Made by a program: the position numbers and the translations under genes
NCBI GenBank assembly: GCA_030039995.1
Contig: JASHUL010000238.1
Span: forward strand, 1-9,606
Length of the DNA: 9,606 nucleotides
Direction: 5' to 3'
From: Thermoplasmata archaeon
GTDB taxonomy: Archaea; Thermoplasmatota; Thermoplasmata; Lutacidiplasmatales; UBA184
Notes under the pieces: model-generated
Told to the model about the DNA's origin: nothing
Database searches by the model: none
The model's input: only the letters and a program-made list of their open reading frames with translations
Shown here: in pieces, positions 5,016 through 9,606 of the stretch
Layout: every line of letters begins with the position of its first letter
Numbering within the stretch: position 1 is the first letter of the stretch

Positions 5016-7235
5016 ATGGTGGGTGGAGCGTCCCGAAGCCTGAACGAGCTGTTCGCCCCCGCCTCCGTCGCGGTGATCGGCGCGTCGAACCGAACCGGCA
5101 CCGTCGGGGCGAGCCTGTTCCGGAACGTGCTCGGGGCGGGCTTCCGCGGCGTCGCGTACCCGGTGAATCCGCGGTGGTCGAGCGTGTCGGGCGTCCGCTG
5201 CTACCCGTCGGTCCGGGCCCTGCCCGAGGCGCCCGAACTCGCGGTGGTGATCGTGCCGGCCGTCGAGGTTCCCGCCGTGGTGGAGGAACTCGGGGAGTCG
5301 GGGACCCGCGGCGTGATCGTGGTGTCGGCCGGATTCCGGGAGGTCGGGGGCGCCGGCGTCGCTCGAGAGGACGACCTCATCCGCCGGGCCCGTCGCCACC
5401 GGATGTCGCTCGTCGGACCGAACTGCTTCGGCGTGCTGAACACCGACCCGGGCGTGAGCCTGAACGCGACCTTCAGCGAGAGCCTGCCGCCGCGAGGGAA
5501 CATCGCGTTCGTGTCGCAGAGCGGCGCGCTCTGCGCGGGGATCCTTCGGTACGGCATCGCCGAACGGATCGGGTTCTCCCGGTTCGTCTCGGTGGGCAAT
5601 CGCGCCGGGGTCGACGAGAACGACCTCTTGCGGTCGCTCGCGGACGACGCCGCGACGAGCGTGGTCCTGCTCTACGTGGAGAGTCTCGCGGACGGTCGCC
5701 GCTTCCTCGAGGTCGCCCGCGAAGTGACCGAGTCGAAGCCCGTGCTGGTGATCAAGAGCGGCCGAACTCCGGCCGGCGAGCGGGCGGCGAAGAGCCACAC
5801 CGGCTCGCTCGCCCAATCCGGCCGGGACCAGCTCTACGACGCGCTGTTCGAACAGTCGGGGGTGATCCGCGCGGACACGATCGGCGATCTGTTTCGGATG
5901 GCGAAGGTCTTCTCCTCGGGGGCTCGGCTGGACGGTCCGCGGCTCGCGATCCTCACGAACTCGGGAGGACCGGGGATCGTCGCAGCCGATGCGGCCGCCC
6001 GCCAGCGACTCGAGCTCGCCACCTTCTCCGGCCGATTCCGAGGGGAGCTCGCGCGCGGGCTCTCGCCGTCGGCCTCGGTCGCGAATCCGGTCGACATGAC
6101 GGCGGACGCGGGTCCGGAGCAGTTCTCCGTCACGCTCCGGCGGCTGTTGCGCCAGTCGAACGTGGACGGGGCGCTGGTGATCGCCACGCCGACCGGTACG
6201 CTCACCGCCGAGGCGACCGCCCAGGCGGTCCTGCGCGGACGGGGGCGAAACCGGAAGGCGGTGACGGCGTGTCTCTTCGGGCTCACCGACCTCTCCCGCG
6301 AGGTCGGAGACCTCGAAGCACACGGGGTCCCGACGTTCACGTTCCCCGAGGAGGCGGTCCAGGGACTCGGTAGCCTCGCCCGATACCGGGCGTGGGCGAC
6401 GCGCAAGCGCACCGAAGTCCGGAGATTTCCGGTCGACCGCGTCGCGGTCCGTTCGGCCCTTCGTCAGGCCCGACGGACCGGTCAGCTGGTGCTGCCGGAG
6501 TACCTGGCCCGGACGGTGCTCGGAGCGTACGGGCTCCGGTTCCCCGAGAGCCGGCGGGTCACCACCCTCCGGGAAGCGACCGACGCGGCCGAAGCGATCG
6601 GGTATCCGGTCGTTCTCAAGGTCGCGTCGCCGGACATCTCGCACAAGACCGAGGTCGGGGGGGTCGCGCTCGGGATCGAGGACCGGACCGACCTCGGCGC
6701 GACTCTGGCGAGGATGCACGCGACCGTGCGTCGCCGCGCGCCTCGCGCGCGGATCGCCGGCTTCGAAGTCGAGGCCGAGGTGCGCGGCGGGAAGGAGGTG
6801 CTTCTCGGCGTGCAGCGCGACCCCGGGTTCGGCCCCGTGGTCGTGTTCGGGATCGGGGGCATCTACGTCGAGGTGCTCCGTGACGTCACCTTCCGCCTGG
6901 CGCCGGTCCGTCCGCTCGCGGCTCGGCACATGATCGAGTCGATCCGGGCGTACCCGCTGCTCGAAGGGGTCCGGGGCGAGCCGCCGAGCGACCTGCCCGC
7001 GCTGGCGGAGGCGATCGAGCGGGTCTCCCAGCTGGCCGTGGAACTGCCCGAGGTCGTGGAGCTCGACCTCAACCCGATGATCGTCCGGTCGGAGGGTGCC
7101 GGCGTCCTCGCGGTCGACGCCCGGATCGTGCTCGCTCCGTCTTCCAGATCGGGACGGTCCGCTTCAGGACGTCGATCAGGTACCGGGCCGCGGCGAACGC
7201 CGGGGCTCGGTGGCCGGCCGCCACCCCGACGATGA
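5016..7235 (+). CDS. ADP-forming acyl-CoA (acetyl-CoA) synthetase, fused alpha-beta
   Basis: Makes ATP from ADP and phosphate by converting an acyl-CoA to the free acid (or runs in reverse), a main energy-saving step in archaeal peptide and sugar fermentation. Domains in order: CoA-binding Rossmann domain (about residues 9-125; SVAVIGASNRTGTVG, 17-31), the two succinyl-CoA-ligase-like domains (GPNCFGVLNT 134-143, FVSQSGAL 165-172, ILTNSGGPG 312-320), then an ATP-grasp beta part (about 490-706). The phosphohistidine H261 lies in KSHTGSLA, and the second one of the family, H543, lies in ISHKTEVGG. FGPVVVFGIGGI (605-616) and ELDLNPM (682-688) are also present. Substrate acid cannot be told. The normal end falls near L706 (base 7133); 33 Arg/Gly/Pro-rich residues follow until the TGA at 7233, antisense to moaE, and are probably not meaningful. 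Transcribed from the TATA element at 4971-4980. Confidence 0.92.
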   Translation: MVGGASRSLNELFAPASVAVIGASNRTGTVGASLFRNVLGAGFRGVAYPVNPRWSSVSGVRCYPSVRALPEAPELAVVIVPAVEVPAVVEELGESGTRGVIVVSAGFREVGGAGVAREDDLIRRARRHRMSLVGPNCFGVLNTDPGVSLNATFSESLPPRGNIAFVSQSGALCAGILRYGIAERIGFSRFVSVGNRAGVDENDLLRSLADDAATSVVLLYVESLADGRRFLEVAREVTESKPVLVIKSGRTPAGERAAKSHTGSLAQSGRDQLYDALFEQSGVIRADTIGDLFRMAKVFSSGARLDGPRLAILTNSGGPGIVAADAAARQRLELATFSGRFRGELARGLSPSASVANPVDMTADAGPEQFSVTLRRLLRQSNVDGALVIATPTGTLTAEATAQAVLRGRGRNRKAVTACLFGLTDLSREVGDLEAHGVPTFTFPEEAVQGLGSLARYRAWATRKRTEVRRFPVDRVAVRSALRQARRTGQLVLPEYLARTVLGAYGLRFPESRRVTTLREATDAAEAIGYPVVLKVASPDISHKTEVGGVALGIEDRTDLGATLARMHATVRRRAPRARIAGFEVEAEVRGGKEVLLGVQRDPGFGPVVVFGIGGIYVEVLRDVTFRLAPVRPLAARHMIESIRAYPLLEGVRGEPPSDLPALAEAIERVSQLAVELPEVVELDLNPMIVRSEGAGVLAVDARIVLAPSSRSGRSASGRRSGTGPRRTPGLGGRPPPRR

Positions 7236-7515
7236 CCGCGATCTCACCGGCCGGCACCCGACCGACCCGGTGCCACAGGACCACCTCCTCCGCGCCGTAC
7301 CGTCGACGGGCGTCCCGGTCGAGGCGACGCATCACCTCGAGCGCCGGCCCCGGATGGACTTCGTAGTCGATCGCCCGCACGCGCGCCGGACCCCGACGGT
7401 CCCGACGGACGCGTCCCGCGAAGACCACCACGCCGCCGAGGTCGGGGCCGGCCAGCGCCCGCGCGGCCGACGCCATCGATAGGGGGCGACGGGAAAGCCG
7501 GACCGACCCGGTCAT
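7069..7515 (-). CDS. moaE: Molybdopterin synthase catalytic subunit MoaE
   Basis: Large subunit of molybdopterin synthase, which puts two sulfurs into precursor Z (cPMP) using MoaD thiocarboxylate as donor. The 148-aa product has the family core: GGVVVFAGRVR (residues 27-37), IDYEVHPGPALEVM (49-62), VVLWHRVGRVPAGEIAVIVGVAAGHRAPAF (78-107) and LIDVLKRTVPIWKTE (113-127). R103 in GHRAPAF, K118 and K125 correspond to active-site residues known in Escherichia coli MoaE (K119 and K126 there). The ATG at 7515 overlaps the MoaD TGA in an ATGA (7512-7515), and an earlier in-frame start at 7701 would lie inside moaD. The last 21 residues, Arg/Gly-rich, are antisense to the conserved C-terminus of the acyl-CoA synthetase; the core ends at 7135, 1 bp from that gene's core end. 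Confidence 0.9.
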   Translation of the reverse strand: MTGSVRLSRRPLSMASAARALAGPDLGGVVVFAGRVRRDRRGPARVRAIDYEVHPGPALEVMRRLDRDARRRYGAEEVVLWHRVGRVPAGEIAVIVGVAAGHRAPAFAAARYLIDVLKRTVPIWKTERARSGRRPRGRRHPPTGRSSG

Positions 7516-7769
7516 CCGCCCCCGTAGGGCGGATGGACCGCGAACTCGTCCCCCGGGCGGATCCTCGTCGTCGGACGGTCGACCGGGTGTCCGTTCCGCA
7601 CGAGGCGACTCGCGCGGAGGGTCGGAGCGAGCTTCGGGAACGCGGTCGCGAGCTCGCGGGCGAGCTCGGAGGCTTGGATCCCCTCCGGGGGTACGGTCCA
7701 CTCGAGCTCGCGGCGCCCGACGGCCGTACGCGCGGTCGCGAACAGGAGCACGCGGACCGCTCGCACCAT
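7512..7769 (-). CDS. moaD: Molybdopterin synthase sulfur carrier subunit MoaD
   Basis: Ubiquitin-fold sulfur carrier (85 aa). Its C-terminal glycine is adenylated and made into a thiocarboxylate by a MoeB/UbaA-type E1 enzyme, then gives sulfur to MoaE. The sequence shows VRVLLFATARTAVGRRELEW (about residues 5-24), a middle helix (ASELARELATAFP), LVRNGHPVDRPTTRIRPGDEFAV and the tail HPPYGGG, matching the family's usual PPVxGG ending, here with three glycines. The ATG at 7769 is the natural start. A TTAG-type AT-rich spot (minus CCTTAGA, 7800-7794) is 28 bp upstream and a GGAGG (7788-7784) is 14 nt upstream; neither settles the promoter. In archaea MoaD-like proteins can also act as protein modifiers (SAMPs), but the ATGA overlap with moaE points to molybdopterin synthesis. 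Confidence 0.92.
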   Translation of the reverse strand: MVRAVRVLLFATARTAVGRRELEWTVPPEGIQASELARELATAFPKLAPTLRASRLVRNGHPVDRPTTRIRPGDEFAVHPPYGGG

Positions 7770-7830
7770 CGCGATTCCTGACCCCTCCGGCCGTCTAAGG
7801 GTTGCTGCCGCTCGCGCCTCCGCACAACCG

Positions 7831-7837
7831 ATTAATA
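7831..7837 (+). promoter_or_regulatory. TATA box of the 2-oxoacid oxidoreductase gene
   Basis: ATTAATA is the clear AT-rich island in the 91-bp gap between divergent moaD and the oxidoreductase. Its centre (7834) is 27 bp from the GTG at 7861, so the transcript would start at or next to the start codon. A purine-rich GAAGGAG at 7843-7849, 11 nt before the GTG, resembles a Shine-Dalgarno element but would lie upstream of that predicted transcription start; only one of the two can be used. Confidence 0.6.
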
Positions 7838-7860
7838 CGGTAGAAGGAGTCGAAAGGGAC

Positions 7861-9606
7861 GTGACCGATCTCGCCGTGCGCGCCGGCGGTCAGGCCGGCG
7901 ACGGCATCGCTTCGATCGGGGAGACGATCTCCCGTTGCTTTTCGCGGATGGGCTGGCATGTCTTCGGCCTCAACGCCTACCAGTCCGTGATCCGCGGGGG
8001 CCACGTCTGGTTCCAAGCCCGAACTTCCGACACACGTCCGTACTCGCAGGGCGACCAGGCGGACGTGCTCTATGCCCTCGACAAGCAGAGCGTCAGCATC
8101 CACGCCCCGTCGCTCCGGCGCGGCGGCACTGTCGTCTACGACCCCGAGAAGTTCGCGGTCGCCGAGAGCGAGCTCCCCACGGGAGTGCGGGGGCTGGGTG
8201 TCCCGACGCTCGAGTTCGCGCGGAAGTACACGAGCCAGTCGATCTTGCAGAACGCCGCCGGCATGGGCGCCTCGGCCTATCTCGCCGGGATCCCGCTCGA
8301 CCTCCTGCACGAGGTCCTTCGGGATTCGTTCGGCCGGAAGGCAGGGGACGTCGTCGACTGGAACCTCGGGGCCAGTTCGGCCGGCTACGAGTTCGCGAAA
8401 TCCCACGGGGGCGCGAGCGACCACGCGATCTCCAAGCGCGGAGCACCGAAGCTCCTGATGAACGGGAACGCGGCGATCGCGCTCGGCGCGGCCGCCGCCG
8501 GCTGCAAGTTCCTTGCGCAGTATCCGATGACGCCCGCCTCGTCCATCATGCATTGGATGGCCGCGCACTCCCAGACGCTCGGCGTGGTCGTGAAGCAGGC
8601 CGAGGACGAGCTTGCCGCGATCAACATGGCGATCGGCGCGTCGTTCGGAGGCGTCCGCGCGATGACGGCGACGAGCGGCGGTGGCTTCTCGCTGATGGTC
8701 GAGGCGCTGGGGATGGCGGGGATGACGGAAACGCCGCTCGTGGTCGTCGAATCCCAGCGGTCGGGGCCGTCCACGGGACTGCCGACGAAGACCGAGCAGG
8801 GCGACCTCAACCTGATGCTCGGGGCCGGACAAAGTGAGTTCCCGCGCGCGATCCTCGCGCCCTCGCATCCGACCGAGGCGTACCGGGCGACGATCCGGGC
8901 GTTCGAACTCGCCGAGTCGTGGCAGACCCCGATCCTCGTCGCGAGCGACCTGCACCTCTCGGAGAACATGGCGACGGTCGACCGGGAAGAGCTGCCGACC
9001 GACATCGCGGTCCCCTCGCTCTTCACGGTCGAGCCGAACGGCCACGACTACAAGCGCTACCTCTACACCGACTCGGGGGTCTCCCCGCGCGCGCTCCCCG
9101 GCCAACCCGGGCTCCAGTTCGTCGCGGGGTCGGACGAGCACGACGAGAAGGGTCACCTCGTGTCGGACGTCAAGTCGGGGATCCCGATCTGGGTCACGGA
9201 GCGGGCCCGCATGATGGACAAGAGGATGCGGAAGCTCCAAGGGCTGGTCGCCACGACCGAACCGCCGGCGTGGGAAGGTCCCGCGGACGCGCCGCTCACG
9301 TTCGTCGCGTGGGGTTCGACGGTCGGGGCGATCCGGGACGCGATGTCGACCCTCTCGGCTCAGGGAAAGCCGACGAACCTCCTCCACTTCCCGACGGTGT
9401 ATCCGCTCGACCCGGAGCGAGTCCGCGCCGAGTTCGCGAAGGCGCACCGGCCGCTCCTCGTCGAGGCGAACTACTCGGGCCAGTTCGGCCACCTCTTGCG
9501 CGCCGAGACCGGGGTCTTCCTGACGGAGCGCCTGCTCAAGTACGACGGCGAACCGTTCTATCCTTACGAGATCGTGGCGCGGGCGATCGAGGTGATGGGC
9601 CATGGC
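7861..9606 (+). CDS. korA: 2-oxoacid:ferredoxin oxidoreductase, fused gamma-alpha subunit (partial, 3' end missing)
   Basis: Part of the complex that decarboxylates 2-oxoacids with CoA to acyl-CoA, CO2 and reduced ferredoxin. The frame is open from GTG 7861 to the window edge (582 residues). The gamma domain (about 1-185) starts with RAGGQAGDGI (7-16) and has NAYQSVIRGGH (38-48). The alpha domain (from about 198) has the hallmark QYPMTPASSIM (220-230), QAEDELAAI (246-254), ATSGGGFSLM (270-279), QRSGPSTGLPTKTEQGDL (299-316) and GSDEHDEKGH (423-432). Near the end are WGSTVGAI (484-491) and ANYSGQFGHLLR (536-547). The TPP-binding beta subunit should follow just outside the window. Fused gamma-alpha chains are typical of 2-oxoglutarate/2-oxoacid types (KorA/OorA) rather than pyruvate-specific ones, but the substrate cannot be fixed. 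No ATG, GTG or TTG lies in frame upstream of 7861, and the TATA spacing supports a leaderless GTG start. Confidence 0.92.
   Translation, partial: MTDLAVRAGGQAGDGIASIGETISRCFSRMGWHVFGLNAYQSVIRGGHVWFQARTSDTRPYSQGDQADVLYALDKQSVSIHAPSLRRGGTVVYDPEKFAVAESELPTGVRGLGVPTLEFARKYTSQSILQNAAGMGASAYLAGIPLDLLHEVLRDSFGRKAGDVVDWNLGASSAGYEFAKSHGGASDHAISKRGAPKLLMNGNAAIALGAAAAGCKFLAQYPMTPASSIMHWMAAHSQTLGVVVKQAEDELAAINMAIGASFGGVRAMTATSGGGFSLMVEALGMAGMTETPLVVVESQRSGPSTGLPTKTEQGDLNLMLGAGQSEFPRAILAPSHPTEAYRATIRAFELAESWQTPILVASDLHLSENMATVDREELPTDIAVPSLFTVEPNGHDYKRYLYTDSGVSPRALPGQPGLQFVAGSDEHDEKGHLVSDVKSGIPIWVTERARMMDKRMRKLQGLVATTEPPAWEGPADAPLTFVAWGSTVGAIRDAMSTLSAQGKPTNLLHFPTVYPLDPERVRAEFAKAHRPLLVEANYSGQFGHLLRAETGVFLTERLLKYDGEPFYPYEIVARAIEVMGHG

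Noticed and set aside
4538..6373. 611-codon plus-strand frame and a matching 660-codon minus-strand frame (4947-6929) over mrp and the acyl-CoA synthetase
   Set aside because: Both are low-complexity Arg/Gly/Pro-rich translations in frames other than the clearly conserved genes, a usual effect of high GC removing stop codons.
7134..7235. Idea that the 33-residue tail of the acyl-CoA synthetase is a functional basic domain
   Set aside because: It is the exact antisense of conserved MoaE codons and has the composition of a shadow frame.
7516..7701. Earlier in-frame start for MoaE at 7701
   Set aside because: The added residues are read inside moaD in another frame and are low-complexity. The ATGA junction at 7512-7515 is a better start and gives a normal MoaE length.
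7795..9603. 602-codon open frame on the minus strand opposite the 2-oxoacid oxidoreductase gene
   Set aside because: The plus strand holds a full set of oxidoreductase motifs over the whole stretch. The minus frame is a GC-rich antisense shadow, full of Arg, Asp, Val and Pro, with no known domain.
1..9606. Mobile element, CRISPR array, tRNA/rRNA genes or defence system
   Set aside because: I found no direct repeat arrays, terminal inverted repeats, transposase or integrase motifs, or cloverleaf-like segments. All gaps between genes are under about 100 bp.

Overview
The window is GC-rich, densely packed archaeal chromosome. The archaeal assignment rests on ribosomal protein S8e, SRP19, a GPN-loop GTPase, pyruvoyl-dependent arginine decarboxylase and TATA-type promoters placed about 26 bp before start codons. 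The gene set and the very high GC would fit a GC-rich member of the Thermoplasmatota, but that placement is inference only. There is no sign of phage, plasmid, insertion sequence, CRISPR array or RNA gene, and no gene-free stretch over about 100 bp.

Layout, left to right. The 3' part of a pyruvoyl-dependent arginine decarboxylase gene (+) enters from the left edge. Convergent to it is a two-gene unit read on the minus strand: RNase HII, then an SCP2-fold protein, joined by an ATGA overlap. Divergent from RNase HII is a plus-strand information-processing cluster: S8e, SRP19 and a GPN-loop GTPase, with gaps of 15 and 2 bp. A small minus-strand gene of unknown function (100 aa) ends 4 bp after the GTPase. 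Divergent from it is a compact TraB/PrgY-family protein (+), whose 3' end overlaps that of a minus-strand Mrp/NBP35 Fe-S carrier ATPase. The Mrp gene shares a symmetric TATA element with a divergent 739-codon ADP-forming acyl-CoA synthetase (+). That gene runs tail to tail into moaE, which forms a minus-strand moaD-moaE unit (molybdopterin synthase). The last gene (+), open at the right edge, is a fused gamma-alpha subunit of a 2-oxoacid:ferredoxin oxidoreductase, read from a GTG start.

The metabolic genes fit together. 2-Oxoacid:ferredoxin oxidoreductases make acyl-CoA and reduced ferredoxin, and ADP-forming acyl-CoA synthetase recovers ATP from acyl-CoA. Mrp supplies Fe-S clusters that such oxidoreductases need, and MoaD/MoaE build the pterin cofactor for Mo/W enzymes, many of which also use ferredoxin. 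This is a plausible set for a peptide- or organic-acid-using heterotroph, but the genes lie in separate transcription units and a joint pathway is inference.

I see mostly housekeeping genes and no convincing new system. The points most worth checking are the missing normal start of RNase HII (possibly a one-base loss in a C6 run), the 167-bp antiparallel overlap of the synthetase and moaE frames, the repeated use of a promoter spacing that implies leaderless transcripts, and the unrecognised 100-aa protein.
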